Source of the DNA: Cupriavidus sp. BIS7
GTDB taxonomy: Bacteria; Pseudomonadota; Gammaproteobacteria; Burkholderiales; Burkholderiaceae
NCBI RefSeq assembly: GCF_000292345.1
Contig: NZ_ALOU01000052.1
Span: 1-43,032 of the forward strand
Direction of reading: 5' to 3'
DNA: 43,032 nt
Position numbers and translations under genes: made by a program
In this document: positions 8,442 through 16,682 of the stretch, one piece after another
Layout of the letters: each line of letters starts with the position of its first letter
Position numbering within the stretch: the first letter of the stretch is position 1
The notes under the pieces: model-generated
What the model was told of the DNA's origin: nothing
The model's input: only the letters and a program-made list of their open reading frames with translations
Databases searched by the model: none

Positions 8442-8467
8442 CCCCGCCCAGTGCGAATCGGGCGGGG
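8442..8467. terminator. Terminator hairpin between convergent genes
   Basis: CCCCGCCC at 8442-8449 pairs with 8460-8467 across a 10-base loop, between the 55-aa peptide gene and the aldehyde dehydrogenase stop at 8508. Confidence 0.5.
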
Positions 8468-8507
8468 CGTGGCTATTGAGTGCTGGCGGTGCTGGCAGAC
8501 TGCGCGC

Positions 8508-9962
8508 CTAGCGCAGCGACAGCCAGATCGCTTTCGGCTCCGTGAAGTTCTCGATGGCCGCGTCACCGTGCTCACGGCCCAGGCCCGAGTCGCCGCCGCC
8601 GCCCCATGGCAGGCGCACATCGGTGTAGCCATAGGTGTTGATCCACACGGTGCCTGCCCGCAACTCGCCGGCCACCTTGTGCACGCGCGCGATGTCGGCA
8701 CTCCACACGCCCGCTGCCAGGCTGAACGCAGTGCCATTGGCGATGCGCACCGCATCGGCTTCATCCTCGAACGGAATCACGCTGGCCACCGGGCCAAAGA
8801 TCTCCTCCTGCGAGATCCGCATCTCATGCTCGACGTTGGCGAACACGGTCGGCTCCACAAAGAAGCCGCGTTCGCCGATGCGTGCGCCGCCGGTCACCGC
8901 GCTGGCACCTTCGCGCTTGCCGATTTCCACATAGTCGAGCACCGTCTTCATCTGCGCTGCGGACACCACCGGGCCCATCGTCGTATCGGGGGCGGCGGGG
9001 TCGCCCACGCGGATCGCCCTGGCGCGTGTGGCCAGCCGTTCCACCACTTCGTCGTAGATTTGCCGCTGTGCCAGGATGCGCGATCCGGCCGAGCAAACCT
9101 GGCCTGAGTTGAAGAAGATGCCCGACGCCGCGGCGCGCGTGGCGGCATCGATATTGGCATCGGCGAAGATCACGTTGGCGGACTTGCCGCCAAGCTCCAG
9201 CGTCACGCGCTTGAAGTTGCCAGCCGCGCCCTGCATGATGCCGCGCCCAACGCCAGGTGATCCGGTGAACGTCACCTTGTCGATGCCCGGATGGGCGACC
9301 AACGCGTTGCCCACGACACTGCCCTTGCCGGTGACCACATTGAAAACGCCCGGCGGCACGCCGGCTTCCAGCGCCAGCTCGGCCATGCGCAGCGCCGTCA
9401 GCGGCGTGATCTCGGCTGGTTTGACGATCAGCGTGCAGCCACACGCCAGCGCCGGAGCAATCTTCCACATGCCGATCATCAGCGGGAAATTCCACGGAAT
9501 GATCGCGGCCACTACGCCCACCGGCTCGCGCACCGTATAAGTCAGCGCATCCGGGCGCGCCGGTATCACGCTGCCATTGATCTTGTCGCACCAGCCTGCG
9601 TAGTAGCGCACGGTGTCGATCACCGCGGGCATGTCCTGGCGCCGCACTGCGGCAAGCGGTTTGCCGGCGTCCTGGCTTTCCAGTGTGACCAGTTCCTCGG
9701 CGTGGGCCTCCAGCAGATCGGCAAAACGGTAGAGGATGCGGCCCCGGTCGGCCGCGCGCATGCCGGCCCAGCCCTTGAGCGCCGCGCGGGCGGCGTGCAC
9801 AGCCGTGTCGACGTCGGCGGCGCTGCCTTGCGCCACCAGTGCAATAGGCGCTTCAGTGGCCGGATTGATGTCGGTGGAATACTCGCCGTTGCCAGGCGGC
9901 AGGCGTTTGCCGTCGATCAGCAGGTCGTGTTTCGGCAAGTCCAATAGTGGGGCGGTGTTCAT
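8508..9962 (-). CDS. NAD(P)+-dependent aldehyde dehydrogenase
   Basis: A 484-aa member of the classical ALDH superfamily. ATG 9962 is chosen because GAGGTG precedes it by 6 bases; a GTG at 9971 would overlap that site. Visible landmarks are the cofactor-binding PWNFPLMIGMWKIAPALACGCTLIVKPAE, FTGSPGVGRGIM, the general base Glu in LELGGKSAN, and the nucleophile Cys in FFNSGQVCSAGSR. The C-terminal EEIFGPVASVIPF is also standard. The GQVCSAGSR block is typical of betaine-, phenylacetaldehyde- or gamma-aminobutyraldehyde-type dehydrogenases. It would oxidise an aldehyde to the acid; the substrate cannot be fixed from sequence. It lies downstream of, and on the same strand as, the LuxR-type regulator/hybrid kinase pair. 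Confidence 0.88.
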   Translation of the reverse strand: MNTAPLLDLPKHDLLIDGKRLPPGNGEYSTDINPATEAPIALVAQGSAADVDTAVHAARAALKGWAGMRAADRGRILYRFADLLEAHAEELVTLESQDAGKPLAAVRRQDMPAVIDTVRYYAGWCDKINGSVIPARPDALTYTVREPVGVVAAIIPWNFPLMIGMWKIAPALACGCTLIVKPAEITPLTALRMAELALEAGVPPGVFNVVTGKGSVVGNALVAHPGIDKVTFTGSPGVGRGIMQGAAGNFKRVTLELGGKSANVIFADANIDAATRAAASGIFFNSGQVCSAGSRILAQRQIYDEVVERLATRARAIRVGDPAAPDTTMGPVVSAAQMKTVLDYVEIGKREGASAVTGGARIGERGFFVEPTVFANVEHEMRISQEEIFGPVASVIPFEDEADAVRIANGTAFSLAAGVWSADIARVHKVAGELRAGTVWINTYGYTDVRLPWGGGGDSGLGREHGDAAIENFTEPKAIWLSLR

Positions 9963-10083
9963 GCAAGGCACCTCGCTTGGGTCATGGTTCTGGAATGACG
10001 TGAGCGTTGGCCGTGGAATCAGGCCTGCTTTGCCTTGCAGTGTGGTCGGGCGCCTGACCTAAGTCCAATTAATAGGAATGATC

Positions 10084-10108
10084 CATTCATGTTTTTGTTG
10101 CATGAATG
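10084..10108. promoter_or_regulatory. 8-bp dyad CATTCATG/CATGAATG
   Basis: CATTCATG at 10084-10091 and CATGAATG at 10101-10108 form a perfect dyad with a T-rich 9-base spacer, in the 156-base gap between the hybrid kinase stop and the ALDH start. It could be a regulator-binding dyad for the ALDH gene or a weak terminator hairpin of the kinase gene. Confidence 0.3.
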
Positions 10109-10118
10109 TGGTTCGGGC

Positions 10119-11894
10119 TTATTGCTCGGCCCGATACCATTCAGACTCGCGCAGCAACGTGCTGATGGCCGCGTGGAGTTCGCCTGGCACCACCGGCTTG
10201 TGCAGCAACGTGGTGCCACCGGCGTGGACATTGCGCAGCCGGTCGGCGGCGGTGTCGCCGGTGATGATGATGGCAGGCAGCGCCGAGCCGATGCGTGCGC
10301 GGATGGCAGCGATGGCCTCCTGCCCGGTGCGATGCCCGCGCAGCCGGTAATCGGCAAGGATCAGGTCGGGCGTGAAGGCGTCCAGAATGGCCAGTGCCTC
10401 TTCCTCGGATTCGGCGGTGCGGCACGGGCAGTTCCAGACAGCCAGCAGCCCGGCCATTGCTTCGCGAATCGCGGGATCGTCATCGATGACGAGTACGCGC
10501 AATCCGTCCAGCCGCATCACGCTACCGGGGAATGCGGTTTCTTCTGGTGCGGCCCAGGCCTGCGGCAGCCGCAGCCGGAATACCGATCCGCGATCGGGGA
10601 CCGAGGCTACCGTCACGCGGGTTTCCATCGTGCGGGCCAGGCCTTCGACGATGGCCAGGCCGAGGCCCAGGCCCTTGCGCTGGTCGCGTTCCGGATTGCC
10701 AAGCTGGTGGAACTCGCGAAAGATCTCCCGATGCTGCGCGACTGGAATGCCGATGCCGGTGTCCCAGACCTCGATGGACGCATGGAATCGCTTTGGCCGG
10801 CAGGCAACCAGCACGCCGCCAGCGCGGGTGTAGCGAATCGCATTGGCAATCAGGTTGCGCAGGATCAGTTCGACCAGCGACGGGTCGCCAAACAGCGTGG
10901 CAGTGGTGTCCCGGGTGCGATAGATTAGGCCGCGTGCATTGGCCTGTGGCGCGAACTCGTTTTCCAGCTTGTGCAACATCGGCTGCAGCCGGAACGGCCG
11001 TGGCCTTGGCGTGATGACGCCTGCTTCCAGCTTCGAGAAATCGAGCAGCGTGTTGAGCATCTCGCGCGCGGCGCCGGACGATGCCTCGATGTGATCGAGC
11101 AACTGGCGCTGGTGCGAGTCAAGCGGTGTACGTCCGAGCGACACAAGAAACAGCCCCAGCGCGTGCAGCGGTTGCCGCAGGTCGTGGCTGGCCGATGCCA
11201 GGAACACCGACTTGGCGCGATTGGCATTCTCGGCCTCGCGCTGGGCCTGTCCGGCACGCGCGGTCTGGTCGCGCAGCTGCGAGATCAGCTCGATATTCTC
11301 GAAGCGCAGCGCAATCGAATGGCTCGCCACACGCGAGTAGTTGCGCGCAAAGATCAGCAGTACCACCAGGTAAAGCGGCGTGCCAAAGAACATCGGCAGG
11401 TAGGCGATGTCGCGCGTGGCCAGGAATACGATCCACACGGGCAGGATCGATGGAATGAAGAAGCCGATGGCCACGGGCAGGCACGCGGAGAAGACCGCCA
11501 GCGCGGCCGCGCTCATGCCCGCGATCAGCGACAGCACGCAGATCACCACGGCGGGCGAACGGATATCGAGATACAGCCACGCCACCAGTCCCCACAGGCC
11601 GCCAATCAGCACCAGCATCGCCGTCATGCTGCGCGCATAAAGCCCGGCGCGGGCTTCCGTCAGCCGGTCCGGCACGGCAAGCCGGCCAAAATGTGCGATG
11701 GCGCAGAGCACCACCATCGCCGCGGCCCACGGCATGGCACCCGGATGGCCGCCGGTGAGCATCAGGCCCGTACCCAGAATGATCGCCGCAAGCGAGCAGC
11801 CGAGCATGGCAATGCCGAAACTCTGGTCGATCAGCTCCATCTGCGCCGCCAGCAGGCGCGGTTCGTCGTAGCGGGGGAGCAGGGACAGCGGCAT
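10119..11894 (-). CDS. Hybrid sensor histidine kinase with C-terminal receiver
   Basis: A 591-aa inner-membrane kinase. The N-terminal half (residues about 25-185) has five or six hydrophobic segments with no large periplasmic domain, so it probably senses something within or near the membrane. A short coiled coil (ISQLRDQTARAGQAQREAENANRAK) leads to the HisKA box SASHDLRQPLHALG with phospho-acceptor His237. The HATPase domain shows the N box (LILRNLIANAIRYT), G1 (WDTGIGIP) and GLGLGLAIVEGLA. A receiver domain follows, with the acidic DDDP, the phospho-acceptor Asp in LILADYRL, and the Lys in LLHKPV. The SHDLRQP type is common in Burkholderiales/Pseudomonas kinases paired with LuxR-type regulators. 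The regulator gene lies 12 bases upstream, indicating one operon. Confidence 0.9.
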   Translation of the reverse strand: MPLSLLPRYDEPRLLAAQMELIDQSFGIAMLGCSLAAIILGTGLMLTGGHPGAMPWAAAMVVLCAIAHFGRLAVPDRLTEARAGLYARSMTAMLVLIGGLWGLVAWLYLDIRSPAVVICVLSLIAGMSAAALAVFSACLPVAIGFFIPSILPVWIVFLATRDIAYLPMFFGTPLYLVVLLIFARNYSRVASHSIALRFENIELISQLRDQTARAGQAQREAENANRAKSVFLASASHDLRQPLHALGLFLVSLGRTPLDSHQRQLLDHIEASSGAAREMLNTLLDFSKLEAGVITPRPRPFRLQPMLHKLENEFAPQANARGLIYRTRDTTATLFGDPSLVELILRNLIANAIRYTRAGGVLVACRPKRFHASIEVWDTGIGIPVAQHREIFREFHQLGNPERDQRKGLGLGLAIVEGLARTMETRVTVASVPDRGSVFRLRLPQAWAAPEETAFPGSVMRLDGLRVLVIDDDPAIREAMAGLLAVWNCPCRTAESEEEALAILDAFTPDLILADYRLRGHRTGQEAIAAIRARIGSALPAIIITGDTAADRLRNVHAGGTTLLHKPVVPGELHAAISTLLRESEWYRAEQ

Positions 11895-11906
11895 GCCGTG
11901 CGCGGG

Positions 11907-12542
11907 TTAGCGCTGGGCCTGCACCAGCCCGCGGCGCTGGGCTTCGAGAATCGCTTCCACGCGGCTGACCACACCAAGGTGGTCCAGTATTGCCGCCACG
12001 TGCACGCGCACAGTGTTTTCCGACAGGCCAAGGTGATAGGCGATGACCTTGTTGGAACGGCCCAGGTTCAACTGGCTCAGCACCTCCAGCTGGCGCGGCG
12101 TGAGCTGGCTCGGTTCATAGACGGGCGCCTGCGGGAGGCAGCCGCATGGGCTTTCGGATGGGAAATACGTGGCGCCTGCAAGGCAGCAGGCAATCGCTTC
12201 CTCGATCTCGCGAGGATCGGCCGATTTCGGCAGAAAGCCGGCGATATCCTTGCGCGCCTCGGGCGGGATCGTCTCGACACCGGACGTGCCGGATACGATC
12301 AGGATCGGTGCCCTGGCAAAGTGACGGCGCAGTACCTTGATGCCTTCGATGCCATTCAGGCCCGGCATCTGGATATCGAGCAGCAGGATATCGACAGCCT
12401 TGTCGCCATGGTCCTGGACAGCCTCCATGACGGAGCCGGCCTCGACGATCGACGCAACGCTCGGGCTGTCGGCCAGCAGAAGCCTTAGCCCCGTGCGGAA
12501 CAGCGTGTGGTCATCGATCAACAGGAGCTGGGCACGCGACAT
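11907..12542 (-). CDS. LuxR/NarL-type response regulator
   Basis: A 211-aa regulator from ATG 12542; an in-frame ATG at 12602 would add 20 residues. Neither has a convincing Shine-Dalgarno, but the receiver fold begins at MSRAQLLLIDDH, so 12542 is preferred. Phosphorylation site is Asp56 in LLLDIQMPG, with the acidic pair DDH and the Lys in FLPKSAD. The C-terminal HTH is LTPRQLEVLSQLNLGRSNKVIAYHLGLSENTVRVH, a textbook NarL/LuxR DNA-binding domain. It is the first gene of an operon with the hybrid kinase; the ALDH gene follows further downstream and is a candidate target. Confidence 0.88.
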   Translation of the reverse strand: MSRAQLLLIDDHTLFRTGLRLLLADSPSVASIVEAGSVMEAVQDHGDKAVDILLLDIQMPGLNGIEGIKVLRRHFARAPILIVSGTSGVETIPPEARKDIAGFLPKSADPREIEEAIACCLAGATYFPSESPCGCLPQAPVYEPSQLTPRQLEVLSQLNLGRSNKVIAYHLGLSENTVRVHVAAILDHLGVVSRVEAILEAQRRGLVQAQR

Positions 12543-12599
12543 GAGAAGTGCGGAGGACGACAGACAAGCAGGATTGGACTCGATTCCGCTCCGCTTGTC

Positions 12600-12748
12600 C
12601 ATGTGTGCACGGCCCCACGCGCATGGGGTAGTCCAGAAAGATTATTGGCAGGTCAGTGTGCGGGTGCCACGATGCTGACGTGGACAGATTCCGCGACTTG
12701 TCCATACCACTTTGGATACCCGCACCTCCCGGCTGCGGGTATTTTTTT
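12600..12748 (+). ncRNA. Candidate small RNA ending in an orphan intrinsic terminator
   Basis: There is no plus-strand protein gene between 8417 and 13024, yet a strong plus-strand terminator ends at 12748. Just upstream lies another hairpin (CCACG..CGTGG around 12667-12683). This fits a short transcript starting somewhere near 12600, divergent from the response regulator gene. I cannot point to a convincing promoter, so the 5' end is a guess. Alternatives: termination of antisense transcription from the regulator region, or a remnant. Confidence 0.3.
12716..12748 (+). terminator. Strong plus-strand intrinsic terminator
   Basis: ATACCCGCA at 12716-12724 pairs perfectly with 12734-12742 over a 9-base loop and runs straight into a T-tract (12742-12748). 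This is the most classical Rho-independent terminator in the window, and it has no plus-strand gene before it. Confidence 0.75.
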
Positions 12749-13023
12749 GGGTCATCGCCGATTTGCGGGGTCGATAAGGGGCGTAGAACGGCCCACTACT
12801 CTGTTTATTGCTGCGAGATCGGATGCGCAGCCTGCGCTGGTCGGACGAAACCATTTGTACGCACCATGTCACTTGGTTGCGAAAACAACGACAAGGTCTG
12901 CATCGCCATCCTCTGGCAATTACCGCGGAGTTGCCTAGAGTAGCTAAAGCCTAATGTGGTCGACACTTGCATTGAGGTGGCGTAGTTCATCCAGCTTTTT
13001 CTTTCCTTTCAGGAGGAATTTGC
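12749..13023. other. Intergenic region, promoter of the His-rich lipoprotein gene expected
   Basis: No gene is supported here. The last bases carry a strong AGGAGG ribosome binding site (13011-13016) for the small lipoprotein gene. A longer open frame through 12507-12938 has no family resemblance and no ribosome binding site. Confidence 0.4.
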
Positions 13024-13260
13024 ATGAAAAACGCTTCGTTGGCGGCATTGTTTGCAGCAATGGGGGTCAGTCTTTCTGCGTGCGTGATTGCGCCTCAACC
13101 TCCGCCGGCGACAGTCGCTGTCGGCTGGCACGGAGACCGCTACTACGATGGTCATCGTTACTGGGAGCGAAAGGAATGGGAGGAGCACCAGCAACACGAG
13201 CACGGTGATCACGACCAAGATCGCTGCCCACCTGGACTCGAAAAGCAAGGCAGGTGCTGA
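13024..13260 (+). CDS. Small His/acid-rich lipoprotein
   Basis: A 78-aa protein with a near-consensus AGGAGG 7 bases before ATG 13024. It has a lipoprotein signal with lipobox LSAC (Cys near residue 20), then VIAPQPPPATVAVGWHGDRYYDGHRYW, followed by a tail rich in His, Glu and Asp (WEEHQQHEHGDHDQDRC) and ending with Cys. The HGDRYYDGHRYW segment resembles short YXWXGXHYW-type repeats of small proteobacterial envelope proteins. The His/Asp clusters suggest metal binding, but this is inference. Expected location: outer or inner membrane, facing the periplasm. Confidence 0.7.
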   Translation: MKNASLAALFAAMGVSLSACVIAPQPPPATVAVGWHGDRYYDGHRYWERKEWEEHQQHEHGDHDQDRCPPGLEKQGRC

Positions 13261-13410
13261 AGAGCGATAGCGAGCATCAAGCGGGGCGACTTGGCGCCGC
13301 CGGCGCTGGCCTAGGTTGCCGGCGCCAGCTAATCCGAGAGAACAGCGACTGATGCGGCGGGCTGGCATGCTCGCGGCGGTCAGACCATCGATGGAAGGGG
13401 GCATTCAGCC

Positions 13411-13878
13411 ATGAAAGCGTTCTTCATTGCCGCCTGGATCGGCATTGTCACGGTAACCGCCACCGTACCGGTGGGGGCTGCCACCAAGCACACCGCTGCC
13501 AAGTCGGCCTCGAAGCCGGGCAGTCAGGCTGCCCCCCGCGGCGAGAAGTGGCAGTGCGAACTGGGCAACACACTGTACATTGCCGGCGACATGCAGCGTG
13601 ACGCGATCCTGACACTGCACTGGAAGGGCCGTGACTACAAACTGCCGCGCGAGGCTACCCATACCGGCGCGGACCGCTTCCACGATGCGCGTTCTGGGCT
13701 GGACCTGGTTGTAATCCCCAGCAAGGCCATGCTGTTTAACGATAACTTGGGCCAGCGCCTAGCCGATGAATGCCAGACCGCCGCAATGCAGGCCGGCGCC
13801 GCCGCCCCCACCCAAGCCGGCGGCCTGCGCGCACCGGTGACATCGCCCCTGCTGGTGGCGCCGACACCGAAGCAGTAA
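13411..13878 (+). CDS. Exported MliC-like protein (putative lysozyme inhibitor fold)
   Basis: A 155-aa protein with a Sec signal peptide (MKAFFIAAWIGIVTVTATVPVGAA). After a Lys/Ala-rich linker, residues about 45-122 follow the MliC/PliC pattern: a first Cys in KWQCELG, strand LTLHWKGRDYKLPRE, the THTGADRFHDARSGLDLVVIPSKAMLFND segment that matches the SASGARY...W...G..A core of the family, and a final Cys in ADEC. Known MliC proteins are lipoproteins that inhibit c-type lysozyme; this one lacks a lipobox and would be a free periplasmic form. The C-terminal tail is Ala/Pro-rich. The MliC assignment rests on pattern only. Confidence 0.6.
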   Translation: MKAFFIAAWIGIVTVTATVPVGAATKHTAAKSASKPGSQAAPRGEKWQCELGNTLYIAGDMQRDAILTLHWKGRDYKLPREATHTGADRFHDARSGLDLVVIPSKAMLFNDNLGQRLADECQTAAMQAGAAAPTQAGGLRAPVTSPLLVAPTPKQ

Positions 13879-13918
13879 GCACGCACGCCACGCAGCGCCG
13901 TGGCCGGCCGCCGGGCCC

Positions 13919-13943
13919 GGAAGCGGCCCCGGCGGCCGCTTCC
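13919..13943 (+). terminator. 10-bp hairpin after the MliC-like gene
   Basis: GGAAGCGGCC at 13919-13928 pairs perfectly with 13934-13943 over a 5-base loop, 41 bases beyond the stop. There is no U-tract. Confidence 0.45.
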
Positions 13944-14062
13944 CTCATCGGGTGCCGCTGGTAGATCGCGTGCAGATTTCCCTTGTTGCAAAAGCCATCA
14001 CGCACGCGACCCTGCGCGAAGCCCCGTGATGCTGGTCCTTATCTCGGATTGCCCGCCTGCTG

Positions 14063-14491
14063 TCAGGCCGCTTCACTTGCAACTGCCTCAGCCAGCGCGA
14101 CTTCCGTCTCGTCGGTCACCGTGCTTTCCGCGATCACGTTGTCGCCTTCGGAAACCAGGTCGCCAAGACCGATGACGACCGTGATATTCGGCGTCCAGTT
14201 CTTGCGATCGGTACTGACCTCGGCAAACGTGGTCACCGTTGCGGTGTAGCCCTGCGCTCTGAGGTCGTCGGCTAGCCGTTGCGCGCGCGGTTCCAGCGCT
14301 GCTTGCGGATTTTCTTCGTTGATGTCGAGTACCAGTCTGGTTTCGAATTCGTCCTTGCCCCTCTGGATTGCCGTTTGCATTGCCTTGAGTTGCTTGTTCG
14401 CGAGCGCGACGAGCTTGCTGTACCTGGATTCTTCCTGGCTGGCGCGCAGTGCCTTGGCGGCGTTAATGATTTCGGTACGGTCCACGAACAT
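14063..14491 (-). CDS. Conserved-looking cytoplasmic protein, unknown
   Basis: A 142-aa protein from ATG 14491 with an AAAGG ribosome binding site. The N-terminal half is helical and basic (DRTEIINAAKALRASQEESRYSKLVALANKQLKAMQTAI). The second half alternates beta-like stretches (RLVLDIN, YTATVTTF, NITVVIGL) and ends with an acidic, Val/Ala-rich tail. No signal peptide or membrane segment is present. I do not recognise the family. It is transcribed toward the MliC-like gene (convergent). Confidence 0.55.
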   Translation of the reverse strand: MFVDRTEIINAAKALRASQEESRYSKLVALANKQLKAMQTAIQRGKDEFETRLVLDINEENPQAALEPRAQRLADDLRAQGYTATVTTFAEVSTDRKNWTPNITVVIGLGDLVSEGDNVIAESTVTDETEVALAEAVASEAA

Positions 14492-14779
14492 GATTGCCTT
14501 TCGAGGGTGGGGGAGAGAAAGCGCAGGCGCCGCACGGGCTTGACTTCAGGAGCCAGCTTTTCCGGGGTGCGACGACAACTGTATAAATATACAGTGTGCG
14601 CCGTCTGGCCGGCAAGAGTCCCTGGCAGAAATTCGCTGCACCAGCGCGTCAGATTGCGCAGGCGCTCAAGGCGTCATTGGGGTAGGTTGGCGTTCGGCAA
14701 GAAACTGATGAATTTGCGCGACGACGGCAGCACCTTCTCCTGCGGCAGACGCTACGAACCATTCCTTTTGGTTCGTCCG

Positions 14780-15121
14780 TCACACCTTCCGGACGAACTC
14801 CGATTTCAGGCTCATGGCGCCAAAGCCATCAATCTTGCAGTCGATATCGTGGTCACCGTCTACCAGGCGAATGTTCTTTACCTTGGTACCCATCTTGATC
14901 GTGCCGGCCGAACCCTTCAGCTTGAGATCCTTGATGACGGTGACGGTATCTCCATCCTGCAATACGTTGCCCGCCGAGTCGCGATAAACCCTGGCTTCCG
15001 CTTCGGCCGGTGCCGATGCCTGCGGCGACCACTCATGAGCGCATTCCGGGCAAATATAGAGCCCCCCATCCTCGTAGGTGAACTCGGAATGGCATTTCGG
15101 GCAAGCGGGTAATGCGCTCAT
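14780..15121 (-). CDS. yjdM: YjdM/PhnA-type zinc-ribbon protein
   Basis: A 113-aa protein. The N-terminal zinc ribbon has two CxxC pairs ([10 protein letters not shown] and [10 protein letters not shown]). The C-terminal SH3-like domain shows the family hallmark [40 protein letters not shown] and [21 protein letters not shown]. This matches E. coli YjdM, formerly called PhnA, which is not the phosphonoacetate hydrolase; its biochemical role is unknown despite the alkylphosphonate-uptake name. AAGGA precedes the start. It stands alone, with 78 bases to the flavoprotein gene on the same strand. Confidence 0.88.
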   Translation of the reverse strand: MSALPACPKCHSEFTYEDGGLYICPECAHEWSPQASAPAEAEARVYRDSAGNVLQDGDTVTVIKDLKLKGSAGTIKMGTKVKNIRLVDGDHDIDCKIDGFGAMSLKSEFVRKV

Positions 15122-15199
15122 CGGTAATCCTTGGTGCGTGGCGATAGACGAAGGGCGAAAGTATACTGCCCCGCCTCGGGGCCATGCTCGGGCGGGGCG

Positions 15200-16465
15200 T
15201 CAGGCCTGCAAGTACTCTGCGGCTCCCAGCCCGGCAACCCGCCCGCTGGCGAAGCAGGCCGTCAGCAGATAGCCGCCGGTCGGCGCTTCCCAGTCCAGCA
15301 TCTCTCCCGCACAGAACACGCCTGGCATCGCGGTCAGCATCAGCCGGGCATCCATCGCCTCGAAACGGACACCGCCCGCCGTGCTGATGACTTCGTCGAT
15401 TGGCCGCGCGCGAACCAGCCGCAGTGGCAGCGCCTTGATGGCCGCAGCCAGCGCCACGGGGTCATGCATCGCTTCCTTGGTCAGGATCTCGCGCAGTATT
15501 CGCGCCTTGACGCCGGTAATGCCGAGCCGGCTCTGCAGATGGCTGGACACCGAGCGCGAGCCGCGCGGCCGTCCGATCTCGGCGGCAACGTCCTCGGCCG
15601 AGCGCCCCGGTGCCAGGTCCAGCGTGATGGTGGCGAAGCCGTTTGTGTCGATCAGGTCGCGAATCGGTGCGGACAGCGCATAGACCAGGCTGCCTTCGAT
15701 GCCGGATTCGCTGATAACGAATTCTCCCTGCCGGTGCAATGTCTCGCCATCGACCGTGGTGACGCCGATCGCCACGGACTTCACTGGCTCGCCCGCGTGC
15801 TGCGAACGAAACACCTCGCTCCATTCGATATCGAAGCCGCAGTTGGCGGGCCGCAGCGGAGCCACGTCCACCCCGCGCGCCGCCAGCATCGGCATCCAGG
15901 CGCCATCGGACCCGAGACGCGCCCAGCTACCGCCACCGAGCGCCAGTACCACGGCGCGTGCCGCTACCTCGATCTCGCCGTCCCGGGTGGCAAAGCGCAG
16001 CACGTGCCAGCCATCGACGGATTCCGAGAAGCCGATCCAGCGGTGCCGTACGTGAAGACGTACCCCCGATTCGCGTAGCCGATGAAGCCACGCGCGCAGC
16101 AGCGGCGCGGCTTTCATATCAGTGGGAAACACGCGCCCCGAGCTGCCGACGAAGGTATCGATGCCCAACGCATGGACCCACGCGCGCAGTTTGTCGGCGT
16201 CGAAGATGTCGAGCAACGGGCCAATCCGGTCCGCGCGCGTGCCATAGCGGCGCAGGAATGCGTCGGCCGCTTCGGAGTGGGTGATATTCATGCCGCCCTT
16301 GCCAGCCATCAGGAACTTGCGTCCAACCGATGGCATGGCGTCGTAGATATTCACCGAAATACCCTGCGCGGCGAGCATCTCGGCCGCCATGAGACCGGCC
16401 GGGCCGCCGCCAATAACAATGGCGCCATGGTGGCGGGCGGGATGGGCGGAAGAGACAGCGGGCAT
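15200..16465 (-). CDS. HI0933/BaiN-type FAD-dependent oxidoreductase
   Basis: A 421-aa flavoprotein. The Rossmann FAD-binding motif GAIVIGGGPAGLMAAEMLA lies at residues about 14-32, followed by the family-specific VGRKFLMAGKGGMNITHSE. The middle inserted domain and the C-terminal FCAGEMLDWEAPTGGYLLTACFASGRVAG are diagnostic of the HI0933 group (TIGR03862-like branch). Members include enzymes reported as NAD(P)H-dependent flavoprotein reductases (BaiN, RdsA), but the substrate here is unknown. The first dozen residues before the GGGPAG motif are not conserved, so the start could be slightly downstream. Confidence 0.85.
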   Translation of the reverse strand: MPAVSSAHPARHHGAIVIGGGPAGLMAAEMLAAQGISVNIYDAMPSVGRKFLMAGKGGMNITHSEAADAFLRRYGTRADRIGPLLDIFDADKLRAWVHALGIDTFVGSSGRVFPTDMKAAPLLRAWLHRLRESGVRLHVRHRWIGFSESVDGWHVLRFATRDGEIEVAARAVVLALGGGSWARLGSDGAWMPMLAARGVDVAPLRPANCGFDIEWSEVFRSQHAGEPVKSVAIGVTTVDGETLHRQGEFVISESGIEGSLVYALSAPIRDLIDTNGFATITLDLAPGRSAEDVAAEIGRPRGSRSVSSHLQSRLGITGVKARILREILTKEAMHDPVALAAAIKALPLRLVRARPIDEVISTAGGVRFEAMDARLMLTAMPGVFCAGEMLDWEAPTGGYLLTACFASGRVAGLGAAEYLQA

Positions 16466-16682
16466 GGAACAAGGCGATGGCGGGAGGCGGGCGAATTATA
16501 AGCGTAGCCAAGCTGTCAGCCATTTTCGTGCCCGCTGGCGAGCCGCGACGAATTTGTTCATGTCGGGGCACTAAAGTACTGAATTCACTGCTTTCTCCAT
16601 TGTCGATAGCATCCACTGATCATGGAGCGCCTGGCGCACCCGGACATCTTCTGGCGTGCGCTCGGTGCAGGAGAGAACAGAG

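Noticed and set aside
12507..12938. Plus-strand frame of 143 codons upstream of the His-rich lipoprotein
   Set aside because: Overlaps the response regulator start region, crosses a strong terminator, and has no recognisable sequence.
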